From NCBI GenBank assembly GCA_022824265.1, contig JAJEAG010000086.1, forward strand, positions 62,001 to 126,000: DNA of 64,000 nt, written 5' to 3'. Shown here in pieces: positions 19,778 through 28,791 of this stretch; positions within the stretch are counted from its first letter, which is position 1, and each line of letters starts with the position of its first letter. The DNA is from Candidatus Poribacteria bacterium. Lineage in GTDB: Bacteria; Poribacteria; WGA-4E; WGA-3G. The translations under genes and the position numbers were made by a program. A model generated the notes under the pieces. It saw only the letters and a list, made by a program, of their open reading frames with translations, was not told the DNA's origin and made no database searches.

Positions 19778-20521
19778 TCATGAAATAGATGTTAGTAAAG
19801 ATGCAGATCCTTCATCAAGATATACAGTACAATCCGAATGTTCTTGTAAGATAGAGGCAGGGTGCATCGGTGTAATTTCTCCGTGAAGACAATCACGAAC
19901 TGCCGCTGCCTTCCGTTCATCTGGCACTGTGCAAATAATCGTTTTGGATTTCATAATCTGGCGGATAGACATTGAGATTGCATGGGTTGGCACATCATCT
20001 AAACCATTAAACCATCCTTCCCCAACCTGTTGCTGACGGCATGCTTCATCTAATCCCACTACGATATACGGGTCTTCAGTCTCAAAATCTGCAGGTGGAT
20101 CATTGAATGCAAGGTGTCCATTTTCACCAATACCCACAAACGCAGCGTCTATCTGATGTTGTGAAATAATCCCATTAAGTCTGTCACATTCTGCTTGAGG
20201 GTTATTTGCTTCACCGTTTAGGAAATGCACGGCACCCGGATTAACGATGTCAACTAACCGTTCCTGCAAATATTTGCAGAAACTCGCTGGGTGTTTATCT
20301 GAAATCCCGATGTATTCGTCCAGATGAAACATCGTAGTCTTAGTCCAGTCAATTGTACTATCATCTGTCAATGCGTTAAGAAAATCAAATTGCGATGCAC
20401 CTGTAGCAACGATGAAACTGACATGTCCGTTGGTATTAATTGCCTCGCGTAACTTCGCACTTGCAGCCTTTGCAGCTGCTACACTTGTTTCCAACTTTGT
20501 TTCTGCTTTAAATATGTTCAT
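19778..20521 (-). CDS. glucosamine-6-phosphate deaminase-like protein
   Basis: This 247-residue protein of the NagB/RpiA/DevB fold starts [19 protein letters not shown]; the ATG at 20521 is chosen by family alignment and because the extra upstream codons would lie inside the preceding gene. [11 protein letters not shown] carries the catalytic Asp, and [14 protein letters not shown] the lid and His that open the ring and deaminate glucosamine-6-phosphate to fructose-6-phosphate. [15 protein letters not shown] matches the late helix. It starts four bases after the MOSC gene stop, so they form an operon. It may deaminate an amino sugar phosphate from host glycans. Confidence 0.88.
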   Translation of the reverse strand: MNIFKAETKLETSVAAAKAASAKLREAINTNGHVSFIVATGASQFDFLNALTDDSTIDWTKTTMFHLDEYIGISDKHPASFCKYLQERLVDIVNPGAVHFLNGEANNPQAECDRLNGIISQHQIDAAFVGIGENGHLAFNDPPADFETEDPYIVVGLDEACRQQQVGEGWFNGLDDVPTHAISMSIRQIMKSKTIICTVPDERKAAAVRDCLHGEITPMHPASILQEHSDCTVYLDEGSASLLTSIS

Positions 20522-20525
20522 ATTA

Positions 20526-21179
20526 TTAGAGCAAGTTTTTCGCACTCAAAATGCGAATAAAATCTTCTTTCCAACTTGGGGAAAGCGCAGGTAACTTTCT
20601 GGCTTTTGCTATCTTTTCATGATTGTTTGTATCAAAATAACGTAGACTGAGAATCTCTGTTACACTCATCGGATCTGATGCAACATCAATGTGTGAAATA
20701 GGATCACCAGCAGTGATTTCACCTTCTGCTAATACACGGAAATAGAATCCGACAAGACGACTTTTCAAAAACTGTTTCGGAAATTCTGCCATTCCCATTT
20801 TGTAACCTAATTTGAAACAGGGAACACGTGGTTGTGTGATTTGGAGTTTGACATCTGAACCTATCTGGAAAACATCCCCGATGTGTACATCCTTTTCTAA
20901 CATACCTTCAACTGTGAGATTCTCACCAAATTGTCCATACGTCAAATCGTCTCTGTCTAACTGTTGCTTCCAATATGAATAGTGTTCTATTGGATAACCG
21001 TAGATGGCTTTATATGTGCCACCATGCACCTTTAGATCCCCTTGTCCGTCACCATCAATATTCATTTCTCTGAGCATTACTGAACCTGACACTGGTTCCT
21101 TGAATATCCCAGTGTGGACAATTTTTCCATTGTAAGCAATCGGTTTCGGTTTTGACACGTTTACGGATATGAGTTTCAT
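20526..21179 (-). CDS. MOSC-domain protein (YiiM-like)
   Basis: This 217-residue protein starts [18 protein letters not shown], as YiiM-type proteins do; the frame is open for 29 more codons but those overlap the promoter. [21 protein letters not shown] is the MOSC N-terminal signature, followed by FGENLTVEG and PCFKLGYK with the conserved Cys that binds sulfur or the molybdenum cofactor ligand. A 3-alpha domain ends the protein. YiiM relatives are 6-hydroxyaminopurine-type reductases or use Moco in detoxification; the precise reaction here is unknown. No Shine-Dalgarno is obvious, which fits a short leader. Confidence 0.85.
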   Translation of the reverse strand: MKLISVNVSKPKPIAYNGKIVHTGIFKEPVSGSVMLREMNIDGDGQGDLKVHGGTYKAIYGYPIEHYSYWKQQLDRDDLTYGQFGENLTVEGMLEKDVHIGDVFQIGSDVKLQITQPRVPCFKLGYKMGMAEFPKQFLKSRLVGFYFRVLAEGEITAGDPISHIDVASDPMSVTEILSLRYFDTNNHEKIAKARKLPALSPSWKEDFIRILSAKNLL

Positions 21180-21189
21180 CATGTGATTT

Positions 21190-21218
21190 AATATATATGT
21201 TTGCATACTAAGTGTCAA
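21190..21218 (-). promoter_or_regulatory. sigma-70 promoter for MOSC-nagB-like operon
   Basis: On the minus strand TTGACA (21218-21213), a 17-base spacer and TATATT (21195-21190) stand just upstream of the MOSC start. The transcript would have a very short leader. The 34-bp box at 21236-21269 is 17 bases upstream of the -35. Confidence 0.65.
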
Positions 21219-21235
21219 GGGTAATTTATCAGAGG

Positions 21236-21269
21236 CATTCAGTTTTCCAAATCTTATTATTTTCAATAT
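21236..21269. repeat. 34-bp promoter-upstream box, copy 2
   Basis: Matches 835-868 at 32 of 34 positions and has the same orientation and spacing relative to a TTGACA hexamer. Confidence 0.6.
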
Positions 21270-21348
21270 TTGGAGTTTGTGTTTATATATCCCATTTCAT
21301 AGAATAAGCGTCTACCTTTCACAATATACATTGTCATCCAAATCTCTT

Positions 21349-21390
21349 ATCCTGAAAATCCTATAATCCTGTCCATCCTGGTTCAGACAA
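21349..21390. repeat. ATCCTG near-tandem repeat, cluster 1
   Basis: Four ATCCTG/ATCCTA units at 9-10-base spacing end in ATCCTGGTTCAGACAA. The same ending closes the cluster at 21911-21955. Confidence 0.6.
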
Positions 21391-21910
21391 TACTGAAACT
21401 AAACCAAAAAACTGAAACACATATCAAATATATTGGATATATATTGTTATCAAAATCAAGAACACTACAAAACCAAATGACCATCAAGTATAATATAACC
21501 CAACATTCAATACATAACTTGCAAAATAGAGGAACCCAATGATAATCAACCAAATTCAAAGACGAAACCCTCAAATAAATCACACAAAACTTCTGCAACG
21601 CGATGACAACGTACCAAACACAAAACCGAAAAAACGGGTAAAAAAACTTGCTTTTAGTTGTTTTTTTTAATTTTCGCCAACAAAAAAAGTCGGCTTAAAC
21701 TCATACCACTACAGGATCGAGGACACTTAGACAAAAACATAAAAAAACAACTAAAAAACAACTAAAAACAACTAAATGAAGATTAAGTTATTATAGTGAA
21801 ATCCAAAAATATGTTCGCACTCACCGGACAGAATAAGAGATTTGTATGCCAATATTCCTATGCAAAAGTTAGCCCTTCATCCTGGGCAACGGAATATATA
21901 CTACAAATTC

Positions 21911-21955
21911 CTAATCCTGGAAATCCTGAAATCCTGGAAATCCTGGTTCAGACAA
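21911..21955. repeat. ATCCTG near-tandem repeat, cluster 2
   Basis: Four ATCCTG units spaced 8-10 bases end in ATCCTGGTTCAGACAA, as in 21349-21390 about 560 bases away and in the same orientation. Confidence 0.6.
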
Positions 21956-22151
21956 CAAGCAATTCAAACGGACAAGAATCACTAAATTGACGCTTATGGT
22001 TAGGTTTTCTAACCGCACCTACCAAAGTGTCCAAGGAATTACGAATTTTACTATATATCCGATCAATGTGTTTTTTTTCATATTTTGCACCTTTTTGACC
22101 TAAGAATTTCGTCACTAATAATCGTAAACCGAATTTTTGTGGAGGACTCCA

Positions 22152-25052
22152 ATGCAAAGAGACGATTATGAACTAATTCGTAGTATTTTGTCAGGTGACA
22201 AAATAGCTTTCAGCGAATTGGTTGAAAAATACCAAAAGGGTGTCCATGCACTCGCTTGGCGTGAAACAGGAGATTTTCAGGTTGCAGAAGAAATAGCACA
22301 AGACACCTTCCTCCAAGCATACAAGAAACTCGCCACGTTAAAGAATACACACCAATTTGCCGGATGGCTTTATGTAATCGCCAGAAACCGATGCACTGAC
22401 TGGCACAGAAGGAAGAAACCAACTATGCAATCTTTAGAAGCCACCAATAGTAATACTTTGGATGAAACCGCTTATGAACGCTTTATAGAAGAACAACGGG
22501 AAAAAGCTGCAGCTGAACGTCGACGCGAACTAGTGAAGAATTTATTGGAAAAATTGCCGGAAAGCGAACGAACTGTAATGACGTTATACTACCTCGGTGA
22601 AATGACTTCCGAAGCAATTAGTAAATTCTTAGGTGTTTCCGTAAATACGATTAAAAGTAGGTTAAGACGTGCACGTATGCGTTTGAAAGAGGAGGAACCG
22701 ATGATTCGTGACACCCTCGGTAGTGTCCAACTGTCAAATAACTTTACCCAGAACATAATGGAACAGATTACTCACATAAAACCAACACCCATTACAAATG
22801 GGAAACCTTTCTTACCGTGGACTGCCTTAGGTTCGACTGCTGTATTGATATTACTACTAATGGGTGCAAGCAATCAATTCCTAACCCATTTTCAGAAACC
22901 TTACAGTTTAGAAGCACAATCAGAAACCAGTATTGAACTACTTAATGTTCCTGTTGTCCTTGATATTCAATCACAAACCGATTCACAACGTAGAATAGGG
23001 AGTAATGTTTTTGACAACAAAAATGGTGGTGTTGGACAACAAGAATCCGACACAGTATTATCTTCAGAATCAAATGTTGAGACATCAAACATCTCTGTTC
23101 TAACAGATCAATGGACACAAGCGATTGGTCCAGAAACTGGAAATGTGCAAGAGATTTTTCTTACATCTCAAGGGGAACTCATTACAGTTTCACCGACAGG
23201 TATCTACAGAATGACAGATGATGCGACTGGTTGGGTGTTAATCAACAACGAAGTTCCTACCGAATATTATTCTGACATGCCGATGGCAGAATATAAAGGT
23301 ATCTTATATGTCGTATCTTCCAATGAGATCTTTGCCTCAGCCGATGGTGGTGTAACATGGAAATCTATAGGATTACGTCCGAGAGGGTCTGTGATTGAGT
23401 TAATAATTACTGACGAGGTATTATATCTTGTAATGGACGATAAAATCCTCAGATCTACCGATGGAGGTAAACAGTGGATACCTTTTAACGTTGGTATAAA
23501 AGATAGAGAAATCTTTGCAGCAACTGCTATTGAAGACAATATATTGATTGGAACAGACCGTGGTATCTACCGTCTCAATTCAGATGAATGGGAACAATTA
23601 TCTGTAGGAACTTTCAGGTCAGTCAACTCAATCACTGTCTCTGATAACACACTGTATGTGTCAACAAGTCCGAATGATGCAGACCTAACAGCCACCGAGA
23701 TGAAAACTAAGTTGATTAGGGAAATCATGCGGAATGAAAAATCTAACCGATGGGAAGTATTCCGTTCTGATGACTTTGGGGATACATGGATTAAAATTAC
23801 ACCATCAAAAAGGTCATTCATTGATTATTTTCCAATAGGTGGCAAGATTATAGCTATTGATAATACGATATTAGTAATTGGAATGATCAATATCTACCGT
23901 TCTAATGATAAGGGAGAAACTTGGACTAACCTCGGAATTGACGCAGATTCACTTTCACCGCATAATTCATCCATTATAGCTGTGGATGAAAACACATTTT
24001 ATAAGGAAAGTTTGTACAAATTGTTGCGTTCGACAGATGGTGGAAAATCTTGGCAGCCATTTATGAAGGGGATCATAGCCAGTAAAATAAAGGATGTAGT
24101 TGTGTATAATGACCGCATATACGCACACGCAGGAACTGAGATTGTCCAGTCTTCTGATGGTGGAAATACCTGGACAAGTATCAAAATGGAATCCGGCACA
24201 TTAGATTATCTTGCATATCCAAATATGACAGTTACTGACAACATATTTTATGCGGTTGCCCGTGATGAAGATGGAAGGACACGTATCTGTAGTTTGGGTT
24301 CAAATGGTGACCAACTTGTTCCAATGACAGAGATACCTGCTGTCAGCGGAAATGTCGAAAATAATGATTTTAATCTCATAGATGATGGTGAAGGTGATAA
24401 TCTACGGAATGTAGGTGAAGAAACTCTGCAGGTGGAAAATAGAATAAAGAATATAAAGTTACTGTTTAACCTCGTTGATGTCGGAGCAATTGCAGTTACA
24501 GATCATACGATATATATAGATCGTAATCAAAGACTTTTCAAATGGAAAAAAGGATATCCTGAGTGGTTAGATTTAGGATTGGATACAGGTGAAGATACAC
24601 AGCATAGAGGGTTCAGTTTAGCTGCTTCAGATAAAACTGTCTATGTTGGTAAGCAGGACGGACATCTTTTTCAATCACTTGATGCTGGGAATAATTGGGA
24701 AGACATAACATCATCTCTTCCTCTGATGTTTGAACAATTCTATGAGATAGTCTTTGTTGGGTCTACGGTATATGTCGCAACTAATAATGGTGTCTTAGTT
24801 TCAGAATCAGGTATAACTTGGCGCGTGTTAACCGATAACACCGATACAAATATTGAGATTGTCAGTTTAGCAATAGATGACAGCACCGTATTTGGCGCAT
24901 CACATACAGAGATCTACGAATTAGATGATGAGGGTGAATGGTGGATCATCTCTCCAGAAGTTCCAGACCAAGTTGAAAAACTTATCATTCACAAAGAAAA
25001 ACTATACATCATAACCAAGAAACGTGGAATGTATTACATTCCAATAAATTAG
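22152..25052 (+). CDS. ECF sigma factor fused through a membrane helix to a BNR-repeat beta-propeller
   Basis: This 966-residue protein starts at an ATG with GGAGGA five bases upstream. Residues 10-85 are sigma-70 region 2 (ELVEKYQKGVHALAW, AEEIAQDTFLQAYKKL, GWLYVIARNRCTDWHRR) and 130-180 are region 4 with its helix-turn-helix (ERTVMTLYYLGEMTSEAISKFLGVSVNTIKSRLRRAR). One hydrophobic helix follows at 221-240 (PWTALGSTAVLILLLMG). The remaining 700 residues contain at least seven Asp-box units of the S-x-D-x-G-x-x-W type (STDGGKQW, SNDKGETW, SSDGGNTW), indicating a sialidase- or Ycf48-like propeller, presumably periplasmic. This suggests a membrane-tethered transcription factor sensing outside the cytoplasm without a separate anti-sigma. 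No anti-sigma gene is adjacent. Confidence 0.88.
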   Translation: MQRDDYELIRSILSGDKIAFSELVEKYQKGVHALAWRETGDFQVAEEIAQDTFLQAYKKLATLKNTHQFAGWLYVIARNRCTDWHRRKKPTMQSLEATNSNTLDETAYERFIEEQREKAAAERRRELVKNLLEKLPESERTVMTLYYLGEMTSEAISKFLGVSVNTIKSRLRRARMRLKEEEPMIRDTLGSVQLSNNFTQNIMEQITHIKPTPITNGKPFLPWTALGSTAVLILLLMGASNQFLTHFQKPYSLEAQSETSIELLNVPVVLDIQSQTDSQRRIGSNVFDNKNGGVGQQESDTVLSSESNVETSNISVLTDQWTQAIGPETGNVQEIFLTSQGELITVSPTGIYRMTDDATGWVLINNEVPTEYYSDMPMAEYKGILYVVSSNEIFASADGGVTWKSIGLRPRGSVIELIITDEVLYLVMDDKILRSTDGGKQWIPFNVGIKDREIFAATAIEDNILIGTDRGIYRLNSDEWEQLSVGTFRSVNSITVSDNTLYVSTSPNDADLTATEMKTKLIREIMRNEKSNRWEVFRSDDFGDTWIKITPSKRSFIDYFPIGGKIIAIDNTILVIGMINIYRSNDKGETWTNLGIDADSLSPHNSSIIAVDENTFYKESLYKLLRSTDGGKSWQPFMKGIIASKIKDVVVYNDRIYAHAGTEIVQSSDGGNTWTSIKMESGTLDYLAYPNMTVTDNIFYAVARDEDGRTRICSLGSNGDQLVPMTEIPAVSGNVENNDFNLIDDGEGDNLRNVGEETLQVENRIKNIKLLFNLVDVGAIAVTDHTIYIDRNQRLFKWKKGYPEWLDLGLDTGEDTQHRGFSLAASDKTVYVGKQDGHLFQSLDAGNNWEDITSSLPLMFEQFYEIVFVGSTVYVATNNGVLVSESGITWRVLTDNTDTNIEIVSLAIDDSTVFGASHTEIYELDDEGEWWIISPEVPDQVEKLIIHKEKLYIITKKRGMYYIPIN

Positions 25053-25088
25053 CAAAATAGATAATTTGAAGAAACATATATATTGTTT

Positions 25089-25210
25089 CAGGACTTACGC
25101 ATAAACGGTAGGTGCGCTTTGTAAGCGCGCAAAAAACCCTCAATTCTGCTGAAAATTGAACCATTTTGTTCATAATTATTGGATAAATCGTGGAAAATGC
25201 GTAAGTCCTA
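25089..25210. mobile_element. 122-bp MITE-like element
   Basis: Terminal inverted repeats AGGACTTACGCAT (25090-25102) and ATGCGTAAGTCCT (25197-25209) match at 13 of 13 positions. The direct repeat TTGTTT flanks the element at 25083-25088 and 25211-25216, as expected for a target duplication. No reading frame lies inside. It inserted between the sigma-propeller gene and the next gene, whose start is 39 bases beyond it. The parent transposase family cannot be named from the sequence alone. Confidence 0.75.
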
Positions 25211-25248
25211 TTGTTTAATACTTTATACAGTAGACAAGGAGTAATAAC

Positions 25249-27054
25249 ATGTTAAATAGATTTTCACTAATAACCCGATTCAGTTTGGTTATACTGATAA
25301 CACTTATGACTATAGTACTTGATGTGCAATCTAAACAGTTAACACCGGATGTGTCAGGTAAAATAGTTGAAGTACCAGATGATAGTGTTCTGCAAATAAT
25401 TCCACAAGATACTGTCGGAGTTATTTACTGTCCAAGTTTAAGTGAATTGGATGAAAGTATAAATATGTTTGCTGCTGATCTGATAGGGCATGCAGGAGAA
25501 ACTAACTGGCTCGCGAAAGGATTGGCAAGAGCATTCGGAGCAGGTTTTGAAAGTATGGATGAATTAGAATTTATTGGACTTGATATAAACAAGGATTTCG
25601 CAGTTTTCTTTTCAAGTGTTATGCCGATGCAGGTAGCAGCAACTATACACTTAACTGACACCGAAGCGATGAAACAGGTCATTGAAACTGAGGCAGAGGG
25701 TGCACCCACAGAATATAACGGAGTAACCTTCTGGAGTTCTGATGAAGGTGAAAGCAATTTTGCTTTATTGGATAATATCCTTGTCTTTTCACAACAGACA
25801 GATGTATGTAAAAATGTCATTGATACATTTAAAGGAACGGCGCATTCAATCACACATAATGCAGATAAAAGTATCTTCAGCCGCGAAATTTTAAATGGAA
25901 CTGATCAGTTAGGAGTCTATATTGACCTTGAATCCATCGTTGACAATCTCGGAGGTTCATTGGAACAGGGATTCGAAGATATAACTGAGAATCTTGAAAA
26001 CGATCAAGATCCAATATCAATAGGGACTACACGGCTTCTTACTAATCTGTTCAACAGAACAACTGACCTGATTGAACAATTGCAATTTCTAAGTGCAACA
26101 CTACAGGTGAAGGATACCGATGTACAACTCAAACCATTCTTCAAATTCAAAAAGGATAGCGAATACTTGAACGGATTCAAAGAGTCTACAAGAAAGTTAT
26201 CAAATATTGAGGAACTCCCAAATGATAGTATTATGAATGCCGCTTTTCAAGGGACACCCGAACTGTTAGTTGATATCAGCACTTTTTGGTTTGATCTATT
26301 ACAAAATGATTTGCAGGGACAGCAAAAAGAGATGAATCCACTATTCCATGAGGTGAAGAATTTTTACGAATCCCTTGCTGATCGGTGGAATATGTCTATG
26401 AATTATAAGAACTCTATTCTCCCAGATTATCTTTTTATCTACGAATTAAAAGATGAACAAAGTGCGAAAACATATATGAATGGAGAGTTCTTGAAGATAC
26501 TACAAAAACATCATAATGCATACACCGGTGAGGTGTTTTTACACAACGGTGTTGAGATAAGGAGTTACATCTTTCCAGATTTCAAAATTGCTGGTGAAGA
26601 GGAACCTGAAGGAGTAGAATTAGTTCCACCAGAATGGCACTGGTATTATGCGTTTACGGATGGACACCTCTATTTTGCCACTGGTGCAAGTGTTGATTCA
26701 ATAAAATCTGCGTTGGATAGAAAAACAATTGCAACTGGCAAGTTCTCAGATAATCCAAGTTATCAGAAACTTGTTGAAAATTTGGGAACAGATAATAATG
26801 TCCTTTTGGCTGTTTCACCAATAATAGCAATTAAAAACTTTCTCCCTATGTTAGGAAAACTTGAAGGGGAGGATGCTATGTCAATACAAATGTTTTCTGG
26901 TCTGTTTACGAATCTACCAGATAATTATAGTATCGGTATCTCCGCAAAGGCACGAGACAATGGAATAGATGCAAAACTTCTCCTATCGCTTGGTGATTTT
27001 AAACAACTTATAATGATGTTTGGAATGATATTTGGAGGAGGACTGATACAATAG
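25249..27054 (+). CDS. exported protein of unknown function, DUF3352-like layout
   Basis: This 601-residue protein has an N-terminal export helix (SLVILITLMTIVLDVQS) and is otherwise soluble. PDDSVLQIIPQDTVGVIYCPSL near residue 45, repeated blocks of the form -FALLDNILVFSQ- and -HLYFATGASVDSIKSALD-, and an acidic, low-complexity-free body resemble proteins annotated as DUF3352, in which two similar halves each present a D-x-x-L-xx-S pattern. I cannot confirm this by alignment. ACAAGGAGTAATAAC precedes the ATG. The gene starts just after the MITE, so its promoter may lie in or upstream of that element. Function unknown. Confidence 0.65.
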   Translation: MLNRFSLITRFSLVILITLMTIVLDVQSKQLTPDVSGKIVEVPDDSVLQIIPQDTVGVIYCPSLSELDESINMFAADLIGHAGETNWLAKGLARAFGAGFESMDELEFIGLDINKDFAVFFSSVMPMQVAATIHLTDTEAMKQVIETEAEGAPTEYNGVTFWSSDEGESNFALLDNILVFSQQTDVCKNVIDTFKGTAHSITHNADKSIFSREILNGTDQLGVYIDLESIVDNLGGSLEQGFEDITENLENDQDPISIGTTRLLTNLFNRTTDLIEQLQFLSATLQVKDTDVQLKPFFKFKKDSEYLNGFKESTRKLSNIEELPNDSIMNAAFQGTPELLVDISTFWFDLLQNDLQGQQKEMNPLFHEVKNFYESLADRWNMSMNYKNSILPDYLFIYELKDEQSAKTYMNGEFLKILQKHHNAYTGEVFLHNGVEIRSYIFPDFKIAGEEEPEGVELVPPEWHWYYAFTDGHLYFATGASVDSIKSALDRKTIATGKFSDNPSYQKLVENLGTDNNVLLAVSPIIAIKNFLPMLGKLEGEDAMSIQMFSGLFTNLPDNYSIGISAKARDNGIDAKLLLSLGDFKQLIMMFGMIFGGGLIQ

Positions 27055-27242
27055 TTGGTTAGTTCTATGCGTATTTGTTAGATTACAGATAGAATTTCAA
27101 GCGTCACGATCATTGATCCTGACGCTGTTTCATTATGAAAATCAGGTAAAAGTAAAAATTGAGTAACTATGATACAAGACAATAATCATTGCAATCTCAG
27201 GATAAAACTGCTACGATAAGACAAAAATAATTGGAGTATACA

Positions 27243-28061
27243 ATGAAAAAACCTACTTGTCTAATACTTACCCTAATAGGTGTTGTACTGCTCATACTTG
27301 GATTGGTCTTTGTAGCACCTTGGTTCGTAAATATATATCAAGATATAAGGGAAATTGCTGATCAGCAAAGTGAATATATGTACTCTTTGCGTCAGGACAT
27401 AAGTAAACCACTGACAGAAGAACAGCAACAACTGCTATCTCAATTGCTTGAAATTGCGAATGATACACCAGATATACAAAATCCAGATATCTTAGAAAGC
27501 ATTCTGTCCACCGAACCCTACATCGCATATCTAAAAATGATTGATGGACAAGACTATCCCGACTATCCAGCATATATTGCCGCTATGCCAACTGAATATC
27601 ATATATCTATTGTGGAGGCAAGGCTTGGACAGTTCTTAGAATCGGAATTAGAAGCAGCGGAACAAGATATATGGGTCAATTGTTATTACAAAATGCGTGA
27701 ATGGAGTAAGACAGGAAATAATCAACTAAATAATCGAAAGGAATTTAGCAATATATTAGAGGAGCACTTAACCGATCCATTAACGAAACTACATGCTGGT
27801 AAAGGCGGATTTGACACCAAATTCGTAAAGATGGGAGTGGTTTCTGCGTCTATGGTAACAGAAAACGAAGTGTTTCATTCTGCTTGGAAGAAACGGTTAC
27901 AACTGCATGAACGGATACAAGGATATTTACAGTGTGCAATTGCAACTCCCGCAGAATTTGCATTGATGCGTTCATTTTTTGAGCATGCTGCCACGTTTGA
28001 AAACTGGCTAACAGAACCATTCATCAAAGAAAAGGAAGATTCTGTAGAAATGGAAGAATAG
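27243..28061 (+). CDS. membrane-anchored protein of unknown function
   Basis: This 272-residue protein starts MKKPTCLILTLIGVVLLIL; the ATG at 27243 has TTGGAG six bases upstream. A single N-terminal hydrophobic helix is followed by a soluble, Gln- and Glu-rich domain predicted mostly helical (REIADQQSEYMYSL, TEEQQQLLSQLLEIA, EARLGQFLESELEAAEQD). No catalytic motif is visible. It follows the preceding exported protein by about 190 bases on the same strand, and the two may be functionally linked to the sigma-propeller gene upstream. This is a guess from position only. Confidence 0.6.
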   Translation: MKKPTCLILTLIGVVLLILGLVFVAPWFVNIYQDIREIADQQSEYMYSLRQDISKPLTEEQQQLLSQLLEIANDTPDIQNPDILESILSTEPYIAYLKMIDGQDYPDYPAYIAAMPTEYHISIVEARLGQFLESELEAAEQDIWVNCYYKMREWSKTGNNQLNNRKEFSNILEEHLTDPLTKLHAGKGGFDTKFVKMGVVSASMVTENEVFHSAWKKRLQLHERIQGYLQCAIATPAEFALMRSFFEHAATFENWLTEPFIKEKEDSVEMEE

Positions 28062-28071
28062 ATAACGATAT

Positions 28072-28791
28072 TCAATTTGAGGAATTGATAAAATTATCCT
28101 CACGATACTTAGAAAAGTAATATAACACAGCACGTTCTGCAATATCTTTCATAATATCATACATTTCTTCAACTGTCCATTCTTCGGGACGAAAATAGAA
28201 ACTACCCCGGTTGAATTGACCGTCTTCCTCATTATAAAGATATGTTTTATTTAATTTACCAAACATTGCCATAGTTGATACGCGGTCTAATATTGTAGAA
28301 TCTTCCTCAAAATCACAACCATACCCAAAGCAAACAAATGGGAATATATTTTCTTTCAATAATGCAGTACGCAAACCTATAAGATTCTTACCGAGACGCT
28401 CTATTGCGTTTCCTTTTGATTGTTTAGGTTTTCCTTCCTTTAAACGTTGATCATTTGTTCCCTGATTTTTTACCTCTGAGATAAGAATTGGATAAGTCGC
28501 AGAATTGTTTTGCACACTTCGTAATGTGAGAAAACCTCCGTCTGGTTTAATTGAGGTAGTTGTTAAGTGGCAATGTAAATCTGTGTTGGGAAAAAGTTGT
28601 TTTAGATCGTCAATAATGTCCTTCAAATACTACTGTTTATTATGTTCTAAGGTGATACTTTTTGAAAATCTATCTTGCAAATATTCAACAACTTTATAGA
28701 GTGCTTTGATAAGTTGACTTTCTTGTTGTTTCGGTGTTGCATTGATTATAGTACCCGTTCGCAATTTACGAAGTTGCTGTTTATTTGCCAT
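28072..28791 (-). pseudogene. EcoRI-family restriction endonuclease with in-frame amber stop
   Basis: Reading from the ATG at 28791 (MANKQQLRKLRTGTIINATP) the frame is open for 53 codons, meets TAG at 28632-28630 (codon 54) and continues without another stop to 28072, 239 codons in all. The distal part aligns with EcoRI: SIKPDGG (Asp at codon 84, like Asp91), ILISEVKNQG (Glu and Lys at codons 106 and 108, like Glu111 and Lys113) and KGNAIERLGKN, matching the EcoRI recognition segment GNAIER. The first ATG overlaps the methyltransferase gene by 11 bases. Without readthrough the product would lose its N-terminal third, so the nuclease is probably inactive; sequencing error is the alternative. 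Confidence 0.85.

Larger units (their letters stand above)
21180..22151. other. repeat-rich, A+T-rich intergenic region
   Basis: About 970 bases between divergent genes. It holds the MOSC promoter and box, two clusters of ATCCTG-containing near-tandem repeats (21349-21390 and 21911-21955), a cluster of AAAAACAACT words (one inverted at 21655-21668, three direct at 21740-21775) and a hairpin GGTTAG/CTAACC at 21998-22014. Short open frames here have no ribosome sites and odd composition, so I call none of them genes. Confidence 0.6.

Noticed and set aside
21349-21955. CRISPR array
   Set aside because: The ATCCTG units are 8-10 bases apart with no unique spacers of normal length.
21383-21990. 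Short frames in the repeat-rich spacer
   Set aside because: Encode repeat-derived or low-complexity peptides and lack ribosome sites.
28630-28632. TAG recoded as an amino acid
   Set aside because: TAG ends other intact genes here (murJ, the lptF-like gene), so genome-wide recoding is unlikely.
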